Positions 27,001 through 34,559 of a DNA stretch of 60,074 nt are shown here, piece after piece. The notes beneath the pieces were generated by a model. The model was not told the DNA's origin and searched no databases. It saw only the letters and a list, made by a program, of their open reading frames with translations. Each line of letters begins with the position of its first letter. Position 1 is the stretch's first letter. Origin of the DNA: DASPJR01 sp035628505. Its GTDB lineage: Bacteria > Planctomycetota > SZUA-567 > H5-PLA8. The stretch covers positions 1 to 60,074 of the forward strand of contig DASPJR010000019.1 of NCBI GenBank assembly GCA_035628505.1, written 5' to 3'. The translations under genes were made by a program, and so were the position numbers.

Positions 27001-27287
27001 TTGATCAACAGGCTCTCGCCAGGCTTGCCGGGAATAATGACATCCCCCGAATTGCCGCCGCTCTTCCAGCCGTCTCGCGAATCCAGGACAAGGCCGCCCT
27101 TCTTCTTTCCGGCGACGCTGTGACACTCGTAACATTCCTGCGCCAGGATGGGGCGGATGCGCTTCTCGAAAAATTCAACCTGGTCAGCTGGAATGCCGGC
27201 GTGAACAAGGGCGGAAAAACTTAACGCCAAGGACGCCAAGGCGCTAAGAACGCCAAGATGACCGAATGTCTTTCGTTCGAACTTCAT
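24021..27287 (-). CDS. PSCyt1/DUF1549/DUF1553 planctomycete-type secreted cytochrome protein
   Basis: 1088 residues. A signal peptide (residues about 1-30) is followed by a haem-binding PSCyt1-like segment with CYECH (52-56). A DUF1549 domain follows at about 180-400 (HPVDRFLLARMEREKLQPSG, GETWARHWMDWMRYADTHGS) and includes a second haem-type motif CARCH near 373. A LamG-like middle region lies at about 500-640, and a C-terminal DUF1553 domain at about 790-1085 (NPLTHRVIVNRLWHHIFGRG, SHPELLDYLAARLATDGGSL, VPAQALALLNAGLVQRWAND). The family is periplasmic, of unknown reaction, usually encoded next to DUF1501. The ATG overlaps the IclR stop as ATGA and the 3' end overlaps the DUF1501 start, giving a tightly coupled three-gene unit. 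The hydrophobic part of the signal peptide is encoded by a dispersed repeat (27220-27257). Confidence 0.92.
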   Translation of the reverse strand: MKFERKTFGHLGVLSALASLALSFSALVHAGIPADQVEFFEKRIRPILAQECYECHSVAGKKKGGLVLDSRDGWKSGGNSGDVIIPGKPGESLLIKSIRHEEAESKMPKNGAKLDAQVIADFEKWIVMGAPDPRDTPPSDLEAEKGSAWPAVLEQRRKWWSFQPVANPALPSVKDNAWSEHPVDRFLLARMEREKLQPSGNADPRVFFRRLNFVLTGLPPKPEEIDAFAADFAKNEIAAVESAVDRLLASPRFGETWARHWMDWMRYADTHGSEGDPAIPHAWRYRDYLIRALNADVPYAQMVREHIAGDLLENPRINKELGINESALAPAHFRMVLHGFTPTDALDEQVTFVDNQIDTVTKAFLGVTVSCARCHNHKFDPISQTDFYALYGIFNSGRPALIDVNLPERKKTNIEQLASLKERILAELASAWQAKTDAALGAMKEWKIDKKPDVNAGPLGAWARLSALPPEKWKDEWQRIQKEWGDYRKKLEAFRAQDTVVRWDLRTAESKAWVADGPGAENGPSPAGEFAVLPSGERILSSVLPSGTYSHLLSDKHRGLMMSPAFQADGGKIWLRVRGEHGRLRYVVQNYPRSGLIYPKQELKGGGEQWVNWPLDYWKGDTVHLEIATDGDQPVEVGTIERSWFGIAEVLYAKNANAPAPPAMSVPLVALLKEGQPAPESIDDLLKLYAGALQRCVTAFSAKKMSDDEAEFLSAFVRQKFLPVALADVPAAAPLVAEYRKLEAEIPQPTRVPGLQEGFASDQALFTRGDHKKPEAAVKRRFLEALDPKPYNCGSQRSGRRELAESIVAASNPLTHRVIVNRLWHHIFGRGIVKTPDNFGRLGETPSHPELLDYLAARLATDGGSLKKMVRLLVTSRTFRLSHVAPEGAAEKDPENALLTHFRTHRLDAEAIRDSMIALSGKLDLTIGGAPVDGGTPRRSVYLKVVRNNLDPLLTAFDFPVPSATRGNRDATNVPAQALALLNAGLVQRWANDWVARVLSQTPADDARVKRMFAEAFGRAPTPDELSESLSYIQALRESSQALLAGIEKNQNATKEEREQAKAAASNDGPWRSFAQALLNAKEFIYVR
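27220..27257. repeat. CTTGGCG-type repeat encoding the signal-peptide core
   Basis: AACGCCAAGGACGCCAAGG followed by CGCTAAGAACGCCAAG is the same motif as at 22509-22597 and 28157-28180, but here it is inside a gene. Read on the minus strand in frame it gives LGVLSALASLALS, residues 11-23 of the DUF1549/DUF1553 protein. Confidence 0.75.
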
Positions 27288-28075
27288 GCCAGCACCCTCC
27301 GCTGGATTTCGGCAGCGATCTCAATGCAGTGGTGGCCAACTGTTGAAAAATGTTCTTCGCGCAGGCGGAACGCGGGCCCGATCACCGTTATGCCGCAGAG
27401 CGGGTAGCCATTCTGATCCAGCACCGCCGCGCCGACGCAGTGAATGCCTTCCATTCCTTCGGAACGGTCGAGGCTGTAGCCGCACGCCCGAATCGTTTCG
27501 AGTTCGCGCGTGAGCTTCTCGCGTGTGGACAGCGTTGTGGGCGTGAACTGTTTAAGCTTCACCGTGCGGAAGAACTCATCGAGCTCGCTTTGCGGCAGCG
27601 CCGCCAGGATTGCTTTTCCCGGAGCGCAGGAGTACAGCGGCACGCGGAACCCGACTTCACCCAGCACTTTCACCGGCTGCCGCGAAGGCACCTGATCGAT
27701 CACCACGCTCTTATTTTGTGAGCGCACAATCAGTTGCGCCGTCTCGCCGACCAGATCGCGCAGGCGGCAGAGCGGCTCGAACGCGCTGGCCGCCAGACTC
27801 TTATCACCCACGCGCGGTCGAGCCAAGTCCAGCAACTTGCGCGTGAGAAAATAGCGGCGGTCTTCTTCCCGGCGCTCGATATAGCCGTGCTCATGAAGCG
27901 TATCGACGATGCGGCAGGTGGAGTTATGCGGCAGGTCCAGCGTCCGGGCGATCTCGCTGACGGTTAATCCCACATCGCCCGCTCGGCTGATGTGCTCAAG
28001 AATGACCAAAGTCCTTTCCGCGCCTGGAGATGCAGAACGTTCGGCTTCGACTTGTGATGCTTCTCTAGCTTCCAT
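27284..28075 (-). CDS. IclR family transcriptional regulator
   Basis: 263 residues from ATG 28075. An extended frame to 28135 reads through the palindromic region upstream and is unlikely to be translated. The N-terminal winged helix-turn-helix (about 18-75) contains RTLVILEHISRAGDVGLTVS, EIARTLDLPHNSTCRIVDTL and HEHGYIERREEDRRYFLT. The C-terminal IclR effector domain (about 90-260) contains YSCAPGKAILAALPQSELDE, CGYSLDRSEGMEGIHCVGAA and VLDQNGYPLCGITVIGPAFR. The ligand is not deducible. The stop overlaps the DUF1549/1553 start (ATGA), so regulator and target are probably co-transcribed and it may control its own operon through the repeated CCATnnATGG sites just upstream. Confidence 0.9.
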   Translation of the reverse strand: MEAREASQVEAERSASPGAERTLVILEHISRAGDVGLTVSEIARTLDLPHNSTCRIVDTLHEHGYIERREEDRRYFLTRKLLDLARPRVGDKSLAASAFEPLCRLRDLVGETAQLIVRSQNKSVVIDQVPSRQPVKVLGEVGFRVPLYSCAPGKAILAALPQSELDEFFRTVKLKQFTPTTLSTREKLTRELETIRACGYSLDRSEGMEGIHCVGAAVLDQNGYPLCGITVIGPAFRLREEHFSTVGHHCIEIAAEIQRRVLA

Positions 28076-28078
28076 ATA

Positions 28079-28109
28079 TTTCCATCCATGGATGTATTTC
28101 CATATATGG
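28079..28109 (-). promoter_or_regulatory. Tandem palindromic sites, probable IclR operator
   Basis: TTTCCATCCATGG (28079-28091) and TTTCCATATATGG (28097-28109) are two copies of a 13-mer (11 of 13 identical) spaced 18 bp apart. Each ends in a perfect 10-bp palindrome of form CCATnnATGG. They sit directly upstream of the IclR start codon, a usual place for autoregulation by this family. Binding is inferred. Confidence 0.6.
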
Positions 28110-28156
28110 ATACAGCTGAGCCGGCTTGATGTCACAGTAAAATCAGCCTTTTTTCA

Positions 28157-28180
28157 GACGCCAGGACGGCAAGGCGCTAG
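28157..28180. repeat. CTTGGCG-type repeat, short copy
   Basis: GACGCCAGGACGGCAAGGCG at 28157 is a degenerate single copy of the motif seen at 22509-22597 and 27220-27257. It lies in the divergent region between the IclR gene and the heparinase-like gene. Confidence 0.5.
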
Positions 28181-28254
28181 CAAATGCCTCCTTTCTGACG
28201 AGCGGATCGTGTCTTTGTGTTGAAGGGGAGGCCTCCTTATAATCGCGCCGCGTC

Positions 28255-30483
28255 ATGCGATTCAACGCCACCCATTACATCAAGCGCGCGCTGTCAATGC
28301 CGCCGCATCAGGCATTGAGGAAAGCCTGGCAGCTGGGCCGGAACAAATACCAGGCTTGGCACACGCGCGCTAAAGACGCCAACCGTCCGACGTACGCGAC
28401 TGACTTTTCGCAAGCACGCTTGCTGCAGTACGTAACACGGCTGCCTTTGAGCGTGCTACGCGAAAACCGGGAGATGATTACAGGCCTGGCACAGAATTAT
28501 CTGGACCACCGCTTTGATCTGCTGGGCTCGGGCTGGGTGCAGGTGAAGCACGGAATGCGCTGCCGCGGCTTCGATGGTCATCGCTACGATTCGGGCGCCG
28601 TCGTGACAGCTGATCGCGAAGGGCGCTGGCTTGAAGGGCGCATCAATCCCTCCAATTTACGCGAGGCGAAGAAACTCTGGACGCTCATCGATGCCGATTA
28701 CGTTCCCATCGATTGGCAGCTGGATTTCAAAACCGGCTTGCGCTGGAGCGAAAGCACCTGGTTTCATGACATCGCTTATCCGAAAGTTCCCGGCGGCGAT
28801 GTCAAAGTTCCGTGGGAAATTTCACGCGCGCAGCATCTGCCGGTGCTCGCGTATGCCTATGCACTCAGCGCAACGGGTGAGCCTGGTTTCGAGCCGAAAG
28901 AGTGCTACGCGCGCGAATTCAGAAATCAGATTCTCGACTTCATTGCCACAAATCCGCCGCGTTACGGCGTGAACTGGTGCTGCGCGATGGACGTGGGCAT
29001 TCGCATCGCCAACTGGCTGATGTCAGCGGACCTGTTCCGCGCTGCGGGCGCGACGTTCGATGCAGACTTCGAACGCGTGCTTACCCGTTCCGTCTTTGAG
29101 CATGCCGATTACATCATGCACAATCTTGAATGGCAGCCGCAGCTGCGCAGCAATCATTATCTGGCGGATATTGCCGGCCTTCTTTTTGCCGCAGCGTATC
29201 TGCCGCGCAGCCCGCTGAGCGACGCGTGGCTCGCGTTCGCGGTGAAAGAAGTCATCGCCGAAACGCTCGACCAGTTTCTGGCCGATGGTTCCAACTTCGA
29301 GGCGTCCACGTCCTACCACCGGCTTTCTGCCGAGATGGCCGTCTACGCCTGCGCGCTGATTCTCGCTCTGTCCGAGTCCAAACGCGCGGCGCTCGCTTCG
29401 TACGACCACCGCCTTGTCACCGTCCCTGCAGGACTGCCGCCGGCTCCGGCAAAGGAGTTTTCTGTAGCCGGCCGCATGAGTCTTCTGCCGCAGGAAATTT
29501 TTCAGCGGCTGGCGCGCATGGCCGACTTTTCCCGCGACGTCACTGCGCCCGACGGAAAGATCATTCAGATCGGCGACAGCGACAGCGGACGATTCTTCAA
29601 GCTGCACCCTCTCGTGACGAAGCTCACTGTGCGCGAGGCGAAGGCGAGGTACGCAACGCTGGACGGCTACGAAGCTCTGCCTGACAGCGCCATTTACTGG
29701 GACGAAGATTTCCTGGATCACAGCCCGCTCGTGGCGGCGATCGATGGATTTTTTTCGAGCGAATCAGATTCGCGATGGCTCGACTTTCATCTCATCAGGC
29801 AGTTCGTAACGCCGGTCGCTGACCGGCACCCGGCAAGTTTGCAACCGGCATCACATGAGGATGCACTCGATAAAACGCTGAAGGAAATCGCGGCTCAGCC
29901 GGAAAACTGCCGCCAGCAGATCGAAATCGAAGCGCCCGGTGCAAGCCTGCTCGGTAATCTAAAGACAGTCGCCTACCCGGATTTTGGTCTTTACATTTTT
30001 TCGTCGTCACGCCTCTATCTCGCGGTCCGCTGCGGTTCCATCGGCCAGCGCGGAAACGGCGGGCACGCCCACAACGATCAGCTCGCAATGACGCTCTACG
30101 TTGACGGGAAAGCGTGGATCACCGATCCGGGAACCTACTGCTATCTGCCATTTGTCGAGAAACGCAACGCGTACCGCAGCATCACCGCACACTGGACGCC
30201 GCAGCTGAGGTCCGGGAAGGAGCCCTCCAGCTTCAGCGCGGGAGCTTTCCAGATTGTCGGCGATCCGAAAGCCACCTGCGTTTATTTCGGCAAGCGCGGC
30301 TTCGCCGGTTATCACACGGCGTTCGGCGCAAAGACCTGGCGCGTGATCACGCTGCAGGAGAATTTGATTTTCGTAAATGATGCGGCGCCGGCCGAGATCG
30401 CCCAGCTTCCCGTTCCAGCCGCAGACAAGCCTGTCGCGCCGCGTGTTCCGTTCTCTCCCGGCTATGGGCAGGCGCTCAGGTAA
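28255..30483 (+). CDS. Heparinase II/III family protein (polysaccharide lyase-like)
   Basis: 742 residues with no obvious signal peptide. The N-terminal alpha/alpha-toroid part (Hepar_II_III_N type, about 90-400) has GMRCRGFDGHRYDSG, YPKVPGGDVKVPWEISRAQH, NWCCAMDVGIRIANWLMSAD, HNLEWQPQLRSNHYLADIAG and FLADGSNFEASTSYHRLSAE. The C-terminal heparinase II/III-like beta domain (about 560-740) carries SSSRLYLAVRCGSIGQRGNG then GHAHNDQLAMTLYVDGKAWI and TDPGTYCYLPFVEKRNAYRS, with the conserved His of the GHAHND motif. Such proteins occur both as glycosaminoglycan or alginate lyases and, lacking a signal peptide, in exopolysaccharide biosynthesis loci. The facing wecB and methyltransferase genes favour the second setting. 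The start codon has no strong ribosome site (AGGGGAGG lies about 20 nt upstream). Confidence 0.85.
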   Translation: MRFNATHYIKRALSMPPHQALRKAWQLGRNKYQAWHTRAKDANRPTYATDFSQARLLQYVTRLPLSVLRENREMITGLAQNYLDHRFDLLGSGWVQVKHGMRCRGFDGHRYDSGAVVTADREGRWLEGRINPSNLREAKKLWTLIDADYVPIDWQLDFKTGLRWSESTWFHDIAYPKVPGGDVKVPWEISRAQHLPVLAYAYALSATGEPGFEPKECYAREFRNQILDFIATNPPRYGVNWCCAMDVGIRIANWLMSADLFRAAGATFDADFERVLTRSVFEHADYIMHNLEWQPQLRSNHYLADIAGLLFAAAYLPRSPLSDAWLAFAVKEVIAETLDQFLADGSNFEASTSYHRLSAEMAVYACALILALSESKRAALASYDHRLVTVPAGLPPAPAKEFSVAGRMSLLPQEIFQRLARMADFSRDVTAPDGKIIQIGDSDSGRFFKLHPLVTKLTVREAKARYATLDGYEALPDSAIYWDEDFLDHSPLVAAIDGFFSSESDSRWLDFHLIRQFVTPVADRHPASLQPASHEDALDKTLKEIAAQPENCRQQIEIEAPGASLLGNLKTVAYPDFGLYIFSSSRLYLAVRCGSIGQRGNGGHAHNDQLAMTLYVDGKAWITDPGTYCYLPFVEKRNAYRSITAHWTPQLRSGKEPSSFSAGAFQIVGDPKATCVYFGKRGFAGYHTAFGAKTWRVITLQENLIFVNDAAPAEIAQLPVPAADKPVAPRVPFSPGYGQALR

Positions 30484-30488
30484 GTCAA

Positions 30489-30530
30489 ACGGCTAACCCC
30501 TCTCCCTACCCTCGCCCGCAAGGGGAGAGG
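30489..30530. repeat. GGGAGAGGG-type REP-like element forming the methyltransferase C-terminus
   Basis: This 42-nt element is the reverse complement, with about two differences, of 46295-46336. The stop codon of the methyltransferase gene (30493-30495) is inside it and its last residues (SSPLAGEGRERG) are encoded by it. It also separates the two convergent genes. Confidence 0.8.
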
Positions 30531-31302
30531 AAACAACCGCAGGAACAGCATCCGGCTTCTTGCGCGAAACGATCAGCATGTACGTCGCGAGGTTTTTGAA
30601 TCCGGCGTAGAACGCCAGTGTCTCATAAAGAGAAACGAGAACGAACAGCGGGAAGCAGAAATCCCAATAGGTTTCAAAGTAACTGACGCGTATCTCCACG
30701 GGCTCGAAGCCGTGCTTGGTCAGCATTGCTTTCATGGCTGACGGATAGCAGCGGTTGTAATGCGCCGGAAAGCCGCAGATGCCGACCGTTTCAGGCCGGA
30801 TGAAATGCACGATTCTCTTTGAGAGTGCTTGCGGCAGAAGCTGGTTGATCACCGAGAACGACGCGAACTTCGACGGGCAGAGATGAATGAACCAACCGTT
30901 GTCATTCAGCGCGCGCGACGCGTTGGCGATGAACAGCTCAATATCTTCCAGGTGTTCCAGCACGGAGCTCGACACGAGCATGTCGATCTCTTTTTTCTTG
31001 AACGGCAGGCTCTGCATGATGTTCGCGACGCGCTTGTCGTCGACGTCGTTGTTTAATTTCAACTCTTCGTCCGAAATATCGATGGCAACAATGCGCGCTT
31101 TCGGCTCGGTCTTGCGGTGAGCTGAAAAGCGGCAGCTGCGCCCGCCGCCAACATCCGCCACGAGGAGCCCCGGGCGCTCGTTCATTTTTTCGATCACGGT
31201 ACGGATGTAATCATCGAAGAGATCGGGCGGCCGGTTCTGCGGCAGGCGATAACTGAGCCACTCGGAACACTTGCGGTTGAAGCGGATAATACTGCGCAGC
31301 AT
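30493..31302 (-). CDS. Class I SAM-dependent methyltransferase
   Basis: 269 residues. Motif I is LLVADVGGGRSCRF (about residues 46-59); an acidic ribose-binding residue follows in ARIVAIDISDEELKL, then the post-motif SLPFKKKEIDMLVSSSVLEH and NASRALNDNGWFIHLCPSK. This is the usual Methyltransf_11-like fold, about 45-160. A hydrophobic C-terminal part (YWDFCFPLFVLVSLYETLAF) may attach to the membrane. The acceptor is unknown. It follows wecB by 14 nt on the same strand, so a role in modifying a surface sugar or lipid-linked glycan is a reasonable inference. The final dozen residues come from a dispersed repeat, suggesting that the ancestral stop was lost or displaced. Confidence 0.8.
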   Translation of the reverse strand: MLRSIIRFNRKCSEWLSYRLPQNRPPDLFDDYIRTVIEKMNERPGLLVADVGGGRSCRFSAHRKTEPKARIVAIDISDEELKLNNDVDDKRVANIMQSLPFKKKEIDMLVSSSVLEHLEDIELFIANASRALNDNGWFIHLCPSKFASFSVINQLLPQALSKRIVHFIRPETVGICGFPAHYNRCYPSAMKAMLTKHGFEPVEIRVSYFETYWDFCFPLFVLVSLYETLAFYAGFKNLATYMLIVSRKKPDAVPAVVSSPLAGEGRERG

Positions 31303-31316
31303 GAAAAGTTCCGGCG

Positions 31317-32459
31317 CTACTTTTTCGCGCGCTTGGCAAAGAAGGCTTCGCAGGCTTCGAGAATGCGGCCCGTCGCCTTGCCGTCGCCATAGGGATTCTG
31401 CGCACGCGACATGGCGTCGTAGGCCGCCGCATCCGACAGCAGTCTGCTCGTCTCATTCACAATCGTGTTGTAATCGGTGCCCACCAGCTTCACGGTTCCG
31501 GCTGAGACAGCTTCGGGCCGCTCGGTCGTATCCCGCATGACCAGCACGGGCTTGCCGAGGCTCGGAGCCTCTTCCTGCACGCCGCCTGAATCGGTGAGGA
31601 TCAGCGACGCGCGCTGCATCATCGCGACGAAAGGCAGGTACGAAAGCGGCTGAATCAGGTGCACGTTGGAGGCCTTGCCCGCACCGAGAATGCGCTGCAC
31701 TGGCTCGACCACGTTCGGGTTGAGATGCACGGGATAGACGAACTGCGTTTCAGGGAAGCGTTTGGCCAGTTCCGCGATTGCGTTGCAGATGTTTTCAAAG
31801 CCGCCGCCGAAGTTTTCGCGGCGGTGCCCGGTGATCAGCACCACGCGCGACTTCGATTTCATAATATCGGGCGCGAGGTTCGGAATCTCCGGCGGATTGG
31901 CTTTCACTTTCTCCAGCGCAATAAACAGCGCATCGATCACCGTGTTGCCTGTAACAAAAATGTCACTGGCCGGGACCGCTTCTTTGAGAAGATTTTCGCG
32001 GCTGCTGCTCGTGGGGGCGAAATGCAAAGCCACCAGGCGCGAAGCGAGCACGCGGTTGGCCTCTTCGGGCCACGGCGACTGCAGATTCCATGTGCGCAGG
32101 CCCGCTTCAACGTGGCCCACGGGGATGCGGTGATAAAATGCTGTGAGCGCCGCGCAGAGTACCGTTGTGGTGTCGCCCTGAACGAGAATCAGATCCGGCT
32201 TTTCGCGCGTGAGATAGCCGTCAATCGCTTCGATCGCACGCGCGGTGAGCCCCGCCAGTGTCTGGTTGGGCTTCATCAGGTTCAGATCGTCGTCGGGCTT
32301 GATCGCAAAGACATCGAGGACCTGGTCGAGCATCTGCCGATGCTGTCCAGTGACGCAGACTTTGCAGTCGATCCCCGGCTGCTTTTTAAAGCGCAGTACC
32401 AGCGGGGCCATCTTGATTGCTTCGGGACGTGTGCCGAAGATGAACGAAACTTTATTCAT
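31317..32459 (-). CDS. wecB: UDP-N-acetylglucosamine 2-epimerase (non-hydrolysing)
   Basis: 380 residues, the usual length for WecB/MnaA. Motifs: VSFIFGTRPEAIKMAPLV at the N-terminus, VCVTGQHRQMLDQVLDVF, LILVQGDTTTVLCAALTAFY, VGHVEAGLRTWNLQSPWPEE ANR, VFVTGNTVIDAL-type TGNTVIDALF, LITGHRRENFGGGFENICNA and LTDSGGVQEEAPSLGKPVLV with MRDTTERPEA. The enzyme interconverts UDP-GlcNAc and UDP-ManNAc in the cytoplasm, feeding capsule, enterobacterial-common-antigen-like or other ManNAc-containing polymers. It is upstream of the methyltransferase gene by 14 nt and faces the heparinase-like gene. The ATG at 32459 aligns with known N-termini, although no strong ribosome site is visible. Confidence 0.95.
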   Translation of the reverse strand: MNKVSFIFGTRPEAIKMAPLVLRFKKQPGIDCKVCVTGQHRQMLDQVLDVFAIKPDDDLNLMKPNQTLAGLTARAIEAIDGYLTREKPDLILVQGDTTTVLCAALTAFYHRIPVGHVEAGLRTWNLQSPWPEEANRVLASRLVALHFAPTSSSRENLLKEAVPASDIFVTGNTVIDALFIALEKVKANPPEIPNLAPDIMKSKSRVVLITGHRRENFGGGFENICNAIAELAKRFPETQFVYPVHLNPNVVEPVQRILGAGKASNVHLIQPLSYLPFVAMMQRASLILTDSGGVQEEAPSLGKPVLVMRDTTERPEAVSAGTVKLVGTDYNTIVNETSRLLSDAAAYDAMSRAQNPYGDGKATGRILEACEAFFAKRAKK

Positions 32460-32583
32460 GTCGTTACGGCCGCGGCAGCGGACTCCTTTGATTTTTTAAG
32501 CTGTGGGCACAACGGATGGCGCCGCCAGCGAAGGGGCGCATCTTAGGTGAACGAGGATGCCAATGCAAGTTCGGGGCATGCGC

Positions 32584-34410
32584 TCACTTCTGCTTCTCTT
32601 CGAGCTCCTGCCAGCGCGCATACAGCGCGTCGACGCGCGCCTGCGCTTCGGCCAGCGCGGCGCAGCGTTCCTGAAGCCGCCGGGAGTCGCCGGCCACGTC
32701 CGGATCCTCAAGCTCTTTCGAGATTGACGCGACAAGCGCTTCAGTCTCCAGGATGTTCGTCTCCATCGCGTCCCACTCGCGCTGCTCCTTATAAGTGAGC
32801 CGCTTCGACGCGGCCTTCGCGGGAGCTGGCGTCGGCGGAACCGCTTTCTTTGCAGCGGATTTGCGCGCTTCAGCTTCGCGCTCCTGCGCTTCGTCCTGGG
32901 CGTTTTCCCATTGAGAATAATCGCTGAACAGATGGACGCCGCCCTGCCCGTCGAAGCCCAGGATTTCAGACGAGAGACGCTTGAGCATGTAGCGGTCGTG
33001 CGTGACCAGCACGAGCGCTCCCGGAAACTCCGCCAGACTTTCTTCGAGCACTTCGAGCGACGGAATATCCAGATCGTTAGTGGGCTCGTCGAGCAGCAGC
33101 AGATCGGCGGGACGGAGCATCAGCCGCGCGATCAGGATTCGCGCCTGCTCGCCACCCGAAAGGCTCTTCACCGGCATGTCGAGCTGCTCGGCCTGGAACA
33201 GAAAACGCCGCGCCCACGCCGCCACATGCATGGGCTGGTCGCGAAAAGTGACGGTGTCTCCGGAAGGTGCCAGCGCGCGGCGCAGCGGCGCATCCTTGTC
33301 AAGCTGCTCGCGGTTCTGATCGAAGCAGACCACGCGCAGACGCTCGGCACGTTCGATGCTGCCTGCGTCCGGAGCAAGCTCACCGGTGAGCAGCCGCAAA
33401 AACGTCGTCTTGCCGCTGCCGTTACGGCCGAGCAGACCCAGTTTCATGCCTGGAGACAGCGTTAGATTCAGGCCGCTGATCAGCTGTCGCTCGCCGAGCG
33501 TCTTCTCCACGCCTTTCATCACGAGCAGCTTATTGGCCTGGCGCTCGGTGGCGTTGAAGTCGATCTTTACTTTTCCGCCCGAATTGTTGCGTGACTTCGT
33601 GGCCGCAAGTTCATCGATGAGCCGGCCGGCTTCGTCGATGCGCGCGCGCGACTTGGTTGTCCGTGCCGGCGGGCCGCGGCGCAGCCATTCGACCTCGCGC
33701 CGCACTTTGCTCTCAAGCGCCTTCTGCGCCTGCAGCTGTCCGCTGAGGAACTCATCGCGCTTCTGAAGAAAGTCGCTGTAGCGTCCGGCAGAGCTGAAGA
33801 AGCCTTCCGGGTAGCAGCGGTTGAGCTCAAAGATGCGATTGGCGGCGCTCTCGAGAAAGAAACGATCGTGGCTGACCATCAGGCACGCGAAGGGCGCATT
33901 TGCCAGAAGTTTTTCAAGCCACAGGATGCCGTCGAGATCGAGATGATTAGTCGGCTCGTCCATGAGCAGAAGATCTGGCTCGCGCACGAGCTGCCGCGCA
34001 ATCGCCACGCGCTTGCGCCAGCCGCCGGAGAGCGTTTCCACGGAAGCCGTTTTCCAGTCTGGCGCAAAACCGATACGGCTAAGCACTGCATCGATCCGAT
34101 TGGCGCGCGCTTCGGGCTCGAGGTGCTCATTCTCGAGCTCGGCCGCTAAAATCTGTTCGGCGCTCAGGCCGGCTTCAAAGACATCCTCCTGCGGCACGAA
34201 GCCTAGGCGCAGCGCACGCTTCATGTTGATCGTGCCGGAGTCAGGCTGCTCGACGCCAGCGATGATTTTCAGCAGCGTGGATTTTCCAGAACCGTTCGGA
34301 CCGATGATGCCCAGGCACTCGCCTTCGTTCATGCCGAAGGTGAGATTTTCAAACAGCAGACGCGTTCCATACGTTTTGCTGATGGATTGACAATTGAGAA
34401 GAACGGCCAT
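32584..34410 (-). CDS. uup: ABC-F family ATPase Uup
   Basis: 608 residues from ATG 34410; this start gives MAVLLNCQSISKTYG, typical of ABC-F proteins, whereas an extension to a TTG at 34467 would start in a T-run. Two ABC domains are present with no membrane segments. Domain 1 has GPNGSGKST, LSGGWRKRVAIARQL and LLLMDEPTNHLDLDGILWLE; domain 2 has LGRNGSGKTTFLRLL, LSGGEQARILIARLM and LLLLDEPTNDLDIPSLEVLE. The linker is shorter than in EttA. A C-terminal coiled-coil domain (LTYKEQREWDAMETNILETE ... ALYARWQELEEKQK) is the Uup hallmark. ABC-F proteins act on ribosomes during translation; Uup is also linked to precise excision of transposons. A hairpin plus T-run and a TATAAT box lie just upstream (34466-34505). 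Confidence 0.92.
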   Translation of the reverse strand: MAVLLNCQSISKTYGTRLLFENLTFGMNEGECLGIIGPNGSGKSTLLKIIAGVEQPDSGTINMKRALRLGFVPQEDVFEAGLSAEQILAAELENEHLEPEARANRIDAVLSRIGFAPDWKTASVETLSGGWRKRVAIARQLVREPDLLLMDEPTNHLDLDGILWLEKLLANAPFACLMVSHDRFFLESAANRIFELNRCYPEGFFSSAGRYSDFLQKRDEFLSGQLQAQKALESKVRREVEWLRRGPPARTTKSRARIDEAGRLIDELAATKSRNNSGGKVKIDFNATERQANKLLVMKGVEKTLGERQLISGLNLTLSPGMKLGLLGRNGSGKTTFLRLLTGELAPDAGSIERAERLRVVCFDQNREQLDKDAPLRRALAPSGDTVTFRDQPMHVAAWARRFLFQAEQLDMPVKSLSGGEQARILIARLMLRPADLLLLDEPTNDLDIPSLEVLEESLAEFPGALVLVTHDRYMLKRLSSEILGFDGQGGVHLFSDYSQWENAQDEAQEREAEARKSAAKKAVPPTPAPAKAASKRLTYKEQREWDAMETNILETEALVASISKELEDPDVAGDSRRLQERCAALAEAQARVDALYARWQELEEKQK

Positions 34411-34465
34411 GGGGTCTCTTGGGCTCTTGGCTCTTGAAATGTGGCGAGGCTGAAGCCTTGAAATC

Positions 34466-34491
34466 AAAAAAGTTCTGCGGACGTGCAGAAC
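34466..34491 (-). terminator. Terminator-shaped hairpin in the leader of uup (possible attenuator)
   Basis: On the minus strand GTTCTGC, a 6-nt loop and GCAGAAC form a perfect 7-bp stem (34472-34491), directly followed by six T (34466-34471). No minus-strand gene lies upstream because the next gene is divergent, so the structure sits in the uup leader 56 nt before its start codon. It could attenuate transcription or stabilise the 5' end. Confidence 0.55.
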
Positions 34492-34499
34492 GTCTCGCG

Positions 34500-34528
34500 A
34501 TTATACTCCATTCGCATCGTTTTGCCTG
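34500..34528 (-). promoter_or_regulatory. Candidate promoter of uup
   Basis: A perfect TATAAT (complement of 34500-34505) is preceded, after 17 nt, by a weak -35 (CAGGCA, complement of 34523-34528). Transcription would start near 34493, right at the hairpin. Confidence 0.45.
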
Positions 34529-34559
34529 ACGATTACGCACATTCAAACGAGGGGATTAC

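Noticed and set aside
34349..34546. Possible leader peptide of 65 codons upstream of uup
   Set aside because: It would begin upstream of the best promoter and overlap the uup start in another frame, without a ribosome site.
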